DNA of 64,000 nt, from positions 3,844,001 through 3,908,000 of the forward strand of contig NZ_CP013650.1 of NCBI RefSeq assembly GCF_001466725.1, written 5' to 3'. Of this stretch, positions 49,445-58,359 are shown in pieces. The DNA is from Lacimicrobium alkaliphilum (GTDB lineage Bacteria; Pseudomonadota; Gammaproteobacteria; Enterobacterales; Alteromonadaceae). The notes beneath the pieces are model-generated. The model did not search any database. It saw nothing but the letters and a program-made list of their open reading frames with translations, and was not told the DNA's origin. Position 1 is the first letter of the stretch; each line of letters begins with the position of its first letter. A program made the translations under genes and the position numbers.

Positions 49445-49566
49445 TAGCAGCCATATAGGGTTGATTCTGTCCTTAAGCGGGTCAGTGACGCTTTATCCGC
49501 AACCTTTTCGGCGCAGGCATGATGCCAGAGTCCCAGATGATTTATTGATGCTCAGCCACAGCAAGA

Positions 49567-49713
49567 TCACTCGTCTTTAAAGCGTGCCTTTATCGCCAGG
49601 ATGGCGTCGAGTTCCTGCTCCGGTAACTCAATCAGGCGGGGCTGAAAGTGGCCTGATAGGTAATCAGAATTGAGGCGAAAACAGCAATCATCACGGAGAG
49701 TACTGGTGTCCAT
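49567..49713 (-). CDS. Possible 48-residue protein
   Basis: The gap 49445-50060 has no long frame. On the minus strand an ATG-to-TGA frame encodes MDTSTLRDDCCFRLNSDYLS and ends AILAIKARFKDE. The product is protein-like, with a charged helical end, but no strong ribosome site precedes it and I know no family. It may be a small gene or a relic. Confidence 0.35.
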   Translation of the reverse strand: MDTSTLRDDCCFRLNSDYLSGHFQPRLIELPEQELDAILAIKARFKDE

Positions 49714-49786
49714 AGGTTATCGTTTCCGTGCAGGAGAATGCTGTCGCAAGAAGAATTAACTGAAGGAGAGTCTGGTCAAACATAGT

Positions 49787-49915
49787 GTGCACTGGCATTT
49801 GTTTGGTAAACTAACTACAACAGAAGCTGTAGGCATTATCTACGATGCAAGGACAGGTCAATTTCAGGTCAGGGGTGGCTATCAGTCTTCAGCTAACATT
49901 AATGACACGGTTTGA
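49787..49915 (+). other. Short open frame, possible gene relic
   Basis: On the plus strand a frame that can start at GTG 49787 encodes VHWHLFGKLTTTEAVGIIYD and continues to GYQSSANINDTV. The frame opens just after a stop at about 49769 and has a GGAG only at an unsuitable distance. It looks like the end of a former gene; no family recognised. The rest of the 49,445-50,060 gap shows nothing. Confidence 0.25.
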
Positions 49916-50060
49916 TAAGCATATGACATCATCATAAATATAATTAGCTGGCTGAAAAACATTATATTAGCCGCTTTCATATTAATACCTTACCTTTACA
50001 GGCCCGTGGCTATACCCTGGATTATAACCCATAATTCGCTTGAGCATTTTTAAAGGTTTA

Positions 50061-51050
50061 ATGGCAGACTGGCTTTGTAGTCAAGGAATATCATTTGTGA
50101 ATGTAATAAGTAAAATAGCAACAAACCCGGTCGCAAGAGGGCTCAGCGTGCTTGGTGACCGCTGGACAATTCTGATTATGCGGGATGTTTTTCTCGGCAG
50201 GCATCGCTTTAACGAATTCAGAGCCCACAGCGGCATAATGAGAGGAACATTATCCAACCGACTCGAGTTCCTTATCTCTGAGGGTTTCTTACGTAAACAA
50301 CAGTACCAGAGCAAACCGCCACGATATGAGTATCGACTGACAGAAAAAGGTCTGTCACTTTACCCCTGGGCATTAATGTTATGGCAATGGGAGTCTGAAT
50401 GGGCACCAACAGACAAAGCCATACCGACACTACTTGTGCACAAAGGTAAATATTCACATCCGCTAAATCCCCAATGCATATGCCGTCACTGCAATAAAAA
50501 CCTCCACTTTGATGATGTTGAGCGGGTGAAAGTCTCAGAAGGCGCTGAGATCAATAACCCCGTAAGCTTACCTGATAGCTGGGGTGGGCAACGGCGTACA
50601 CGCGCGAAAGTACCACAGGATGTGGACGTTTCACTGACTCATGTGGTGGACATTATCGGCGATCGATGGACGACTCTGGTATTGGCCGGTTCATTTGTGG
50701 GTCTGACCCGATATGATGATTTCCTCAATAATCTCGGCATCGCGACCAACATTCTGGCAGACCGTCTCAAGGTACTGGTAGAGATGGGGATCTTTTCGCG
50801 CAGAGAGTACCGCGTCAATCCCTCTCGAATGGAGTATCGGTTAACGGAAAAAGGCAAATCTCTCTATCCATTGACAATAACCTTGCGTCAATGGGTACTT
50901 GATTATATGCCACCTGTGGCCCACCCCTATAAATTACTTCATACAACCTGCGGTCATGATCTGGAAGTCGATATTGTTTGCGGTGTCTGTCGCAAGAAAC
51001 CACAAGTTGATAGAGTAAAGTTTCACTTACCTCAGGCAGTTACAAGCTAA
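50061..51050 (+). CDS. Double-domain HxlR-type regulator with two zinc-ribbon-like tails
   Basis: A protein of about 329 residues made of two HxlR winged-helix units in tandem. Unit 1: NPVARGLSVLGDRWTILIMR, TLSNRLEFLISEGFLRKQQY, YRLTEKGLSLYPWALML. Unit 2: SLTHVVDIIGDRWTTLVLAG, ILADRLKVLVEMGIFSRREY, YRLTEKGKSLYPLTITL. Each unit is followed by a Cys cluster (CICRHCNKN and CGHDLEVDIVCGVC) that could bind zinc. HxlR proteins normally dimerise; here both halves are in one chain. Start is uncertain: TTG 50040, ATG 50061 and GTG 50097 are in frame, and AAAGG precedes the ATG. It lies upstream of the acyl-CoA genes and may control them. Confidence 0.85.
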   Translation: MADWLCSQGISFVNVISKIATNPVARGLSVLGDRWTILIMRDVFLGRHRFNEFRAHSGIMRGTLSNRLEFLISEGFLRKQQYQSKPPRYEYRLTEKGLSLYPWALMLWQWESEWAPTDKAIPTLLVHKGKYSHPLNPQCICRHCNKNLHFDDVERVKVSEGAEINNPVSLPDSWGGQRRTRAKVPQDVDVSLTHVVDIIGDRWTTLVLAGSFVGLTRYDDFLNNLGIATNILADRLKVLVEMGIFSRREYRVNPSRMEYRLTEKGKSLYPLTITLRQWVLDYMPPVAHPYKLLHTTCGHDLEVDIVCGVCRKKPQVDRVKFHLPQAVTS

Positions 51051-51154
51051 TCAGCAACATGCATTATAATCGCCTGAAATGGCTTTTTTGATCGAATAAT
51101 CCGCCAGCCGCAGACTCTATGCAAGTTGCCGCATTTTACTACTTTATCAACTGA

Positions 51155-51305
51155 ATTACTTGCCCTGTTGATCAGTCCCTGGTGTCAGACCTTTGCGTTC
51201 TGATCGGACTCAACTCATCTTTCCACCCTATGATACAAGATCCATCAGACCAACAAGAAATCTCTCCAGAAATATTAATTTAAATCATACTTGCTTTAAA
51301 AAACC
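51155..51305 (+). promoter_or_regulatory. TACTTGC motif region upstream of the acyl-CoA dehydrogenase
   Basis: The gene-free stretch 51051-51415 contains TACTTGCTTTAAAAAACC at 51288-51305 and a weaker TTACTTGCCCTGTTGA at 51156-51171. The first closely matches two sites in front of the TonB receptor gene. They may be operator sites for a common regulator. No terminator was seen after the HxlR gene. Confidence 0.45.
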
Positions 51306-51415
51306 TGTTAATTTATTGTTACTTTCATTAAGAGACCTACTTTTGGTGAAATGCATAAAAGGGCAACAGTGCCTGATTATCTTCATTCGCTCTTTATTAT
51401 AACGGAGGTGACAAT

Positions 51416-53209
51416 ATGCCCGCCTATAAAGCACCACTCCGGGACATACGCTTTGTCATGGAGGATTTACTTGGCTTTTCAGAGCACTACAAAGGCCTGA
51501 ATATCAATACTGAAATAGACGATGAAACCCAGACAGCCATCATAGAAGAAGCTGCAAAGTTCTCAGAGAACGTGATTTCCCCCCTTAATGTCATAGGCGA
51601 CCAGGCAGGATGTCAATGGAGTAGTGACGGCGTTACCACCCCACCCGGATACAAAGAAGCCTATCAGCAATACTGTGCAGGAGGCTGGCCTGCTCTTGCG
51701 ATGCCGGAGCCTTATGGTGGCCAGGGCTTACCGGAGTCATTGAATATCGTGGTGAGTGAATTAATCTGCAGCAGTTGCGTGGCATGGTCTGGTTATGCAG
51801 GCCTGAGGGAAGGCGCAATCAAGACATTGATGAGTCACGGCAATGACAAGCTGAAAGAGCAATTCTTACCCAATTTAGTCAGTGGCCAATGGACTGGAAC
51901 CATGTGTCTGACCGAATCCCATTGTGGCTCTGACTTAGGACAGCTTAAAACCAAAGCAACACCGGTCTGCGGCAATGAGTACCGCTTAACGGGAACCAAA
52001 ATATTTATATCCTGTGGCGAGCATGATATGGCCGAAAACATCGTGCATATCGTGCTGGCACGTCTGCCTGATGCCCCTTCCGGCACTAAAGGCATTTCTC
52101 TGTTTGTGGTTCCAAAGTTCCTGGTCAATGAGAACCAGAGCCTGGGAGAGAGAAACAAGGTTAATTGCGGCTCCATTGAACATAAAATGGGGGTACATGG
52201 CTTTGTCACCTGTGTGATGAATTTTGATGGCGCAACCGGATATCTTATTGGTGAGCCAAATAAAGGGCTCCAAGCCATGTTTACTTTCATGAACTCGGCA
52301 CGTTTAACCACAGCATTACAGGGGCTGGTTCATTCAGAGGTTGCTTATCAGGGTGCAGTGCCCTATGCAAAGGAAAGGTTAGCGATGCGCTCGCTCAGCG
52401 GGGCAAAAAACCCGGATGGCCCGGCTGATCCTATTATTGTTCATCCTGATGTTCGCCGGATGCTGTTAACTATTAAGTCTTTCGCTGAGGGTTTTCGCGC
52501 TTTTGCCTATTATGTGGCTCAACAATTAGATGTGTCTGAACACGGCAAAACAGAAGAAGCCCGGATCCAGGCAGGACAGTTTTTAGCATTATTAACCCCT
52601 GTCTGTAAGGGTTTTATGACAGAGCTGGGATGCGAAGCGGCCCATCATGGTGTCCAGATATTTGGTGGGCATGGCTATATAAGCGAATGGGGAATGGAGC
52701 AGAATCAACGGGACAGCCGAATCTCAACACTGTATGAAGGCACTACCGGAATACAGGCGTTAGATCTTATCGGCAGAAAAGTGCTTGGCTCTAAAGGTGT
52801 ACTGTTAAAAAACTTCAGCACAATTATTTTTGATTTCTGTGAATCGCAAAAAACGAATAACGGTATGCAGGAGTTCATTCAACCTTTACAGGAAGCGACG
52901 ACACAGTGGCTTAAGCTGGCAGAACTCATTGGTCATTCAGCTGCACAGGATCCGGAAGAGTTGGGTGCTGCGTCGGTGGACTTTCTGATGTTGTCTGGTT
53001 ACACGATTTTAGCCTATTTCTGGGCCAGAATGGCGTTGGTCTCACTTGAAAAGCTCGACTCAGGTGCAACGGATACGGGCCTCTATTTAAGCAAAATTAA
53101 CACGGCCCGTTTCTATTTCCAGCGCATACTGCCTCGTACCGAAACGCTAAAACTGACCATTCAGTCAGGCGCTGAGAGTTTAATGGGCATTCCGCCCGAG
53201 CAATTCTGA
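51416..53209 (+). CDS. Acyl-CoA dehydrogenase, long C-terminal-extended type (DmdC-like)
   Basis: A 597-residue flavoprotein that introduces the 2,3-double bond in an acyl-CoA. The ACAD core shows PEPYGGQGLPESLNIVVSEL, TGTMCLTESHCGSDLGQLKT, FISCGEHDMAENIVHIVLAR and the active-site loop STLYEGTTGIQALDLIGRKV, where the Glu of YEGT is the catalytic base. The extra about 120 C-terminal residues (SAAQDPEELGAASVDFLMLS, MGIPPEQF) belong to the group that includes DmdC of DMSP degradation; substrate cannot be told. The ribosome site is a perfect GGAGGTGA. It is followed 34 nt later by the acyl-CoA ligase. Confidence 0.92.
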   Translation: MPAYKAPLRDIRFVMEDLLGFSEHYKGLNINTEIDDETQTAIIEEAAKFSENVISPLNVIGDQAGCQWSSDGVTTPPGYKEAYQQYCAGGWPALAMPEPYGGQGLPESLNIVVSELICSSCVAWSGYAGLREGAIKTLMSHGNDKLKEQFLPNLVSGQWTGTMCLTESHCGSDLGQLKTKATPVCGNEYRLTGTKIFISCGEHDMAENIVHIVLARLPDAPSGTKGISLFVVPKFLVNENQSLGERNKVNCGSIEHKMGVHGFVTCVMNFDGATGYLIGEPNKGLQAMFTFMNSARLTTALQGLVHSEVAYQGAVPYAKERLAMRSLSGAKNPDGPADPIIVHPDVRRMLLTIKSFAEGFRAFAYYVAQQLDVSEHGKTEEARIQAGQFLALLTPVCKGFMTELGCEAAHHGVQIFGGHGYISEWGMEQNQRDSRISTLYEGTTGIQALDLIGRKVLGSKGVLLKNFSTIIFDFCESQKTNNGMQEFIQPLQEATTQWLKLAELIGHSAAQDPEELGAASVDFLMLSGYTILAYFWARMALVSLEKLDSGATDTGLYLSKINTARFYFQRILPRTETLKLTIQSGAESLMGIPPEQF

Positions 53210-53243
53210 ATCACCATTTTATTTACTTACTTCTGAGGCTAGT

Positions 53244-54812
53244 ATGAACCATCCTGACCGCACGGATCCATCTGTAACTGACACGCTACAATCAATTTTT
53301 GATCAAGGCTGCGAGACGTTTAAACAGAATGTTGCCTTTACATGCGACAAGCAGAACCTGACTTATCCTGAGCTGGAGCAAAGCTCAAAGCATTTTGCGG
53401 CTTATCTGCAAACTCACACCCATCTCAGCCCGGGTGATCGCATCGCGATTCAGCTACCAAATTGCATTGCTTATCCAATAGTGGCCTGGGGCGCACTGCG
53501 GGCCGGCTTGGTTTTGGTCAACATCAATCCCTTATACACAAAAAGTGAGCTTGCTCATATTTATAAAGATTCCGGGGCTAAGGCTTTGATTCTGCTGAGC
53601 TCCTCTGTTGAACTGGTCTCTTCTTTTGTCAGTGAAACCGATATTTCGACACTTGTTTGCCTGAGCAATGTCCCACCAACCCATCAGCCCCAGAGTATCA
53701 GTGCTGTTGATTTTCAGGAGGCGCTGCAACAAGGCAGTAAGTGTCAGTTCCAGCCAGTGAGTGCCAAAGCCGACGATATGGCGCTATTGCAATACACAAG
53801 TGGCACGACAGGGTTATCTAAAGGCGCAATACTAACCCATAGGAACCTTATTTCTGCTGCCCGGGGTTTCTGGGATGCCACTGAGATCTTTGAGCCAGGC
53901 AATGAAACCTTTGTGGCTCCCCTGCCGCTTTACCATGTGTACGCATTCGTAGCCCATATAGTGTTAGGTGTGGCCTATGGTGTGACCAGCGTTCTGATTA
54001 CTAATCCCAGGGATATTAAAGCTTTTACCGCCGCTCTGGAAAAGGTTCCGTTTAGCCTTTTTGTTGGCATCAATACCTTATTCAGCGCCCTGTGCCAGGA
54101 CGAGCAGTTTAAGAAATTAGATTTTTCAGGATTGAAGTTCACACTTTCAGGAGGCATGGCCCTTGATTTAAGTATCGCCAGACGCTGGCAGGCATTAACT
54201 GGCTGCGAAATTAATGAAGGATACGGATTAACCGAATCATCGGCCGGCGTGATTGTGAACCGAGGTAAGCAATGTCGGCGAGAAGGTTCAGTGGGTAAAC
54301 CGGTAGATGGGGTAGAGATTAAAATTGTTGGCGATAAAGGACAGAGTCTGGGTGTGGGAGAACGAGGAGAATTGCACCTTAAAGGCAATCAGGTAATGCA
54401 GGGGTATTGGCAAAACCCCGGTGCAACGGACGCTGTTCTCAAGGATGGCTGGTTGGCCACTGGCGATATTGCAAAGGTGGATGAAGACGGCTTTGTGTAT
54501 ATTGTTGACCGTATCAAAGACATGCTGATCGTATCCGGATTCAATGTTTACCCGGCTGAAATAGAACACGTCGTTAACCTGATGGATGGCGTGCTGGAGT
54601 GCGCGGTCGTAGGAGGCAAAACCCAGGATTCAAATCAGACAGTTCAACTTTTTGTTGTACTTAAGGACAACACACTTGATACCGGGACTATCCTTGCGCA
54701 TTGCCAGAGAAACTTAGCTGCATATAAAGTTCCCAAGGTAATCAAGGTGATTGATACACTGCCTAAGTCCCCCGTCGGCAAGATATTAAAGCGGATGCTT
54801 AAGCCAGACTAA
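53244..54812 (+). CDS. Long-chain acyl-CoA synthetase (FadD-type)
   Basis: A 522-residue AMP-forming ligase that activates a carboxylic acid to its CoA ester. ANL motifs are intact: LLQYTSGTTGLSKGAILTHR, APLPLYHVYAF, EGYGLTESSAGVIVN, LATGDIAKVDEDGFVYIVDR, KDMLIVSGFNVYPAEIEHVV and the catalytic Lys in LPKSPVGKILKR. Shorter than E. coli FadD (561). It is codirectional with the acyl-CoA dehydrogenase and probably in its operon; it would supply the CoA ester for the pathway encoded on both strands. Confidence 0.94.
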   Translation: MNHPDRTDPSVTDTLQSIFDQGCETFKQNVAFTCDKQNLTYPELEQSSKHFAAYLQTHTHLSPGDRIAIQLPNCIAYPIVAWGALRAGLVLVNINPLYTKSELAHIYKDSGAKALILLSSSVELVSSFVSETDISTLVCLSNVPPTHQPQSISAVDFQEALQQGSKCQFQPVSAKADDMALLQYTSGTTGLSKGAILTHRNLISAARGFWDATEIFEPGNETFVAPLPLYHVYAFVAHIVLGVAYGVTSVLITNPRDIKAFTAALEKVPFSLFVGINTLFSALCQDEQFKKLDFSGLKFTLSGGMALDLSIARRWQALTGCEINEGYGLTESSAGVIVNRGKQCRREGSVGKPVDGVEIKIVGDKGQSLGVGERGELHLKGNQVMQGYWQNPGATDAVLKDGWLATGDIAKVDEDGFVYIVDRIKDMLIVSGFNVYPAEIEHVVNLMDGVLECAVVGGKTQDSNQTVQLFVVLKDNTLDTGTILAHCQRNLAAYKVPKVIKVIDTLPKSPVGKILKRMLKPD

Positions 54813-54853
54813 GCTTTGTTATCATAGTTCACACAGGTACTAAAAGGTCGTTC

Positions 54854-54876
54854 CCGGTTGGTATTATTCCAACCGG
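54854..54876. repeat. Palindrome after the ligase gene
   Basis: CCGGTTGG and CCAACCGG form an 8-bp stem around TATTATT, 42 nt after the ligase stop. There is no T run after it, so it is a weak terminator at best; an operator or mRNA 3' barrier is also possible. Confidence 0.5.
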
Positions 54877-54961
54877 ATTACATCACTGCTATTGAGCCGT
54901 GCCAGTCCATTTCACCCCTTTTTTCATTCACAACACAAAAACAACAAATTATTAACACAAG

Positions 54962-55016
54962 TACTTGCATTAAAGAACCCTCAGGTATATCGTCTTATTA
55001 CTTGCTTTATTAGACC
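54962..55016 (+). promoter_or_regulatory. Two TACTTGC motifs in the TonB receptor promoter region
   Basis: TACTTGCATTAAAGAACC (54962-54979) and TACTTGCTTTATTAGACC (54999-55016) are direct repeats 37 bp apart, ending about 56 nt before the receptor ATG. They match the site at 51288 before the acyl-CoA dehydrogenase. The spacing of 37 bp, near 3.5 helical turns, and the AT-rich TATATA just downstream (about 55020) suggest promoter-proximal regulator sites. Confidence 0.5.
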
Positions 55017-55071
55017 CTATATAAATGCCGTCTGAACTTATGCCTTAGTACTGGGCCCTTAGGAGTAGTCA

Positions 55072-57426
55072 ATGCGAAATGAGTATAAAAAGAAGCCTGT
55101 AGCGATTTGTATCTCTGCAATATTGTTGGGACATAGTTTTAACCTTATTGCACAAGAAACGGCTGAGTCAGAATCTGAGTTAGCTCTGGAGGTAATAGAA
55201 GTAACTGCACAGAAACGCACCCAGGGATTACAGGATGTCCCTATATCCATTAATGCCATTTCCGGTGATGTTTTAAAAAATTCCAACATGAATAATTTAT
55301 CAGATGTCTCGGCTTCGGTACCGAACCTGACCATTACAAAATCCGGAATTACTAATCAAATTGGTATCCGCGGCATATCATCTGGCGGCAACAAGGGGTT
55401 CGAGCAATCTGTTGCCATGTATGTTGACGAAGTGTATTACGGTCGCGACCAGCTTATTCAATTACCCCTGGTTGATCTGGAACGGGTCGAGATACTGCGT
55501 GGACCACAGCCAACATTATTCGGTAAAAATGCGATTGCAGGTGCAATCAGTTTAACTTCGGCTCGCCCTACTGATTACTTTGAGGCGTCAGTCTCTACTC
55601 TGTATGAATTTGAGCAGGAAGAAATGAAAACCATTGGCATCATTTCAGGGCCCTTATCGGAGCATGTTAAAGGTCGCTTTGTTGCCTCATATCGCGAGAT
55701 GGATGGCTGGATAGAGAACGTCACTTTGGATCGTATGGAGCCCAATGTCGAACAGCTTTATCTGAGGGGTTTACTGGAGTGGGACTATGACGATCTCAAC
55801 ATTTTGTTAAAAGCGGAGAGTTCCACTTTTGATACGCTCGGGCGAGCCATTGAGAACCACTCTCCCATTGGCAGTTACTCAACTATTTTCAGTGGCCCTC
55901 TGTATGTAGAAACAGATGAAGATTATAAGAGCCAGAGCAATGGCCAGGATAGCGATAATAAAGTCGACAATATTATGCTGAAGGTGGAGTACGACCATAA
56001 TGACTACACCCTCACTTCCACAACTGCTTACCTGAAATACGATACTGATGAACTGATTGATGTGGATTATACAGGACTGGATCTGTTCAATGGTTCAAAT
56101 CAGGGAGAACGATTTAAACAATGGAGTCAGGAGCTAAGAATTGCGTCGCCTACCGATGGTGATTTCAGTTATATTGCAGGGATCTACTTGCAGGATAATG
56201 AACTGATTACCTACGACAATGTTTTGTTTGGTAGTACATTTGCCGCAAGTCCGGCCTTTGTTCCTGTAGTTAATGGCAGTTGGGATCGGGATTTTTCACA
56301 GGATTCACAGGTATTCTCTGCATTTGCACAGTTCGACTGGCAGCTTACTGAAGCACTGTCTGTCACCGCCGGCGCCAGATACAGCAATGAAGAAAAAGAC
56401 GCCCACCGGATACTTAACCTGTTAGGCGAAAACACCAGCGGTATTCCTGCCAATGCCTTATTTGAGGGCTCACCGGCTTTCGGTCCACAGGCAGGCTTTG
56501 AAACTATGATGGGCGCCATAAAGATCTATGCCCATGAGCTGGAAGGAAGTCGTAAAGAATCTCAGCTCGATCCGCTTGTGAATCTTCAGTACAAGTTAGA
56601 TGATAACGCCATGCTGTATGCCTCCTATACCCGGGGCAGTAAGGGCGGTGGCTTTGATATCAGATCAAACAGCTATCCTGATCATCCGGTCAACCCTGGT
56701 TCATTTGAATTTGAAGACGAACAGGCAACCAGCTATGAAATTGGCGGCAAATTCAGCTTTGGTGTACTCGAGTTAAACACCGCAGCCTTTTTTACACGCT
56801 ATGACGATCTTCAGGTGACGCAATTTGATGGTGTCGTCGGCTTTAATGTGCAAAACGCCGCAGAAGCAGAAATCAAAGGCATAGAGTTAGATGGCCGCTG
56901 GCTACTGGCAGAGTCGCTGGTTCTTAGCGGATCGTTAGCCTATCTTGACTTTGAATATCTTGATTTCGATGTGGCGCAATGCGCCCCTGCGCTGGTATTG
57001 CCCAATCAGGTGCCGAGTTCCAGCGTTGAAGGTTTATGTAACCTATCCGGTGAACGCGCAATTTATACGCCTGAGCTTACCGGCAATATCAGACTCCAGT
57101 ATGAACAGGATATCAGTGACTGGGGCTATATCACTTATGGCCTGAACATGGAGTACAGCGACGAATACAATGCGGGTGTAACCATTGACCCCAATAACGT
57201 CCAGGAGAGTTTCACCCGGTTCGGCGCGCGAGTGGCACTGGCAGATTACGATGACAAATGGCAGGTCGCCCTTATTGCCAACAACATTACCGATGAGCGT
57301 GTCATGACCCTGTCAAATTCGCTGCCTTTTTCTACCACGCTTACCGGGGGAACCGGTGTCGCCTACTATGGTATTTACGAGCGACCAAGAAGCATTGCAG
57401 TTGAGTTAACCTATAACTTTTATTAA
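55072..57426 (+). CDS. TonB-dependent outer-membrane receptor
   Basis: A 784-residue receptor: signal peptide (VAICISAILLGHSFNLIAQE), TonB box-like EVIEVTAQKR, plug domain (GLQDVPISINAISGDVLKNS, NQIGIRGISSGGNKGFEQSV, ERVEILRGPQPTLFGKNAIA) and a 22-strand-type barrel ending RSIAVELTYNFY. The QDVPISI plug group is common in marine and sphingomonad receptors near catabolic genes for hydrophobic substrates. No Fur-type box was seen. AGGAG precedes the ATG. It probably imports the substrate of the flanking acyl-CoA genes (inference). Confidence 0.94.
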   Translation: MRNEYKKKPVAICISAILLGHSFNLIAQETAESESELALEVIEVTAQKRTQGLQDVPISINAISGDVLKNSNMNNLSDVSASVPNLTITKSGITNQIGIRGISSGGNKGFEQSVAMYVDEVYYGRDQLIQLPLVDLERVEILRGPQPTLFGKNAIAGAISLTSARPTDYFEASVSTLYEFEQEEMKTIGIISGPLSEHVKGRFVASYREMDGWIENVTLDRMEPNVEQLYLRGLLEWDYDDLNILLKAESSTFDTLGRAIENHSPIGSYSTIFSGPLYVETDEDYKSQSNGQDSDNKVDNIMLKVEYDHNDYTLTSTTAYLKYDTDELIDVDYTGLDLFNGSNQGERFKQWSQELRIASPTDGDFSYIAGIYLQDNELITYDNVLFGSTFAASPAFVPVVNGSWDRDFSQDSQVFSAFAQFDWQLTEALSVTAGARYSNEEKDAHRILNLLGENTSGIPANALFEGSPAFGPQAGFETMMGAIKIYAHELEGSRKESQLDPLVNLQYKLDDNAMLYASYTRGSKGGGFDIRSNSYPDHPVNPGSFEFEDEQATSYEIGGKFSFGVLELNTAAFFTRYDDLQVTQFDGVVGFNVQNAAEAEIKGIELDGRWLLAESLVLSGSLAYLDFEYLDFDVAQCAPALVLPNQVPSSSVEGLCNLSGERAIYTPELTGNIRLQYEQDISDWGYITYGLNMEYSDEYNAGVTIDPNNVQESFTRFGARVALADYDDKWQVALIANNITDERVMTLSNSLPFSTTLTGGTGVAYYGIYERPRSIAVELTYNFY

Positions 57427-57452
57427 GTGAACTCACGTTCTGTGTTCAGAAT

Positions 57453-57478
57453 GCCGCCTTTTCAGGCGGCGTTTTTTT
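57453..57478 (+). terminator. Rho-independent terminator after the TonB receptor
   Basis: GCCGCC and GGCGGC pair around TTTTCA, followed by G and seven T. It ends the plus-strand transcript before the convergent operon. Confidence 0.93.
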
Positions 57479-57579
57479 AGCCCCAAAGGCATTATCTCAT
57501 GCCCTCTAAGTTGTTGCTGACAAGTTCAGGTCACGGTGCGGACAAAGGCGTTAATGCAATGGCTGAGAGGGTAAGCTTC

Positions 57580-58356
57580 TTAAAGAGAACCTATCAGATG
57601 GCCGCCATCCACCGGCAATGCAATGCCATTGATAAATGAACCGGCATCACTGCATAACATCAGTAACGGGACATCCAGTTCATGGGCACGCCCCAGCCGT
57701 TTCGGCAATATTCCGGCGAGGTACTGCTGGCCCTTTTCCGAGTCAAAATAGTGCTGATTTATCTCTGTTTTGAAGTATCCGGGGCACAGTGCATTCACCC
57801 GTATTCCTTTTCTGCCAAGCTCAAGTGCCATTGATTTGGTCAGGTGTATTAAGGCGGCTTTGGATGTTGCATAGCTGCTGTCACCGTAACCCACTCTGAG
57901 CCCCAGTATCGAGGCAATATTAACGATACGACCCGAGATCTGTAATTCAAGCATACGCTTTGACACTTTACTGGCCACCTGCCAGGCACCTTTGAGATTG
58001 GTATCCATAGTGAAGTCCCAACTGGCCTGATCGATGTTGAGGAACCGTTTGGGGTCAGCAACACCGGCATTGTTAATTAACACACTTACCGGCCCTGCCG
58101 ATGCTTCAGTTTCCTCAATACCGGCGTCAATACTCTCAGGACAGGTAACGTCCATGGCAATGGCCTTTGCACTATGCCCGGCGTCTTTCAGCCGGGCGCA
58201 AAGTTGATTGAGTTTTTCTTTACGCCGCGCCGCGAGTATTACATGGGCTCCGGCAGTTGCCAGAACCTGTGCAAAATGGGCGCCCAATCCGCTTGAAGCC
58301 CCCGTAACCAGGGCAACATGTCCCTGCATAGATAACAATGACTGGGGATGACTCAT
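57580..58356 (-). CDS. Short-chain dehydrogenase/reductase
   Basis: A 258-residue SDR: cofactor motif LVTGASSGLGAHFAQVLATA, NNAGVAD, catalytic Ser in IVNIASILGLRVGYG, catalytic Tyr and Lys in SSYATSKAALIHLTKSMALE, and RVNALCPGYFKTEINQ. AARRKEKL after the second strand favours NADP(H). It is the last gene of the minus-strand operon, 3 nt after the kinase. In the Pseudomonas lva pathway an SDR interconverts 4-keto- and 4-hydroxyacyl-CoA; the same role is possible here but the neighbouring thiolases also allow a 3-hydroxyacyl-CoA role. Confidence 0.92.
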   Translation of the reverse strand: MSHPQSLLSMQGHVALVTGASSGLGAHFAQVLATAGAHVILAARRKEKLNQLCARLKDAGHSAKAIAMDVTCPESIDAGIEETEASAGPVSVLINNAGVADPKRFLNIDQASWDFTMDTNLKGAWQVASKVSKRMLELQISGRIVNIASILGLRVGYGDSSYATSKAALIHLTKSMALELGRKGIRVNALCPGYFKTEINQHYFDSEKGQQYLAGILPKRLGRAHELDVPLLMLCSDAGSFINGIALPVDGGHLIGSL

Positions 58357-58359
58357 AGA

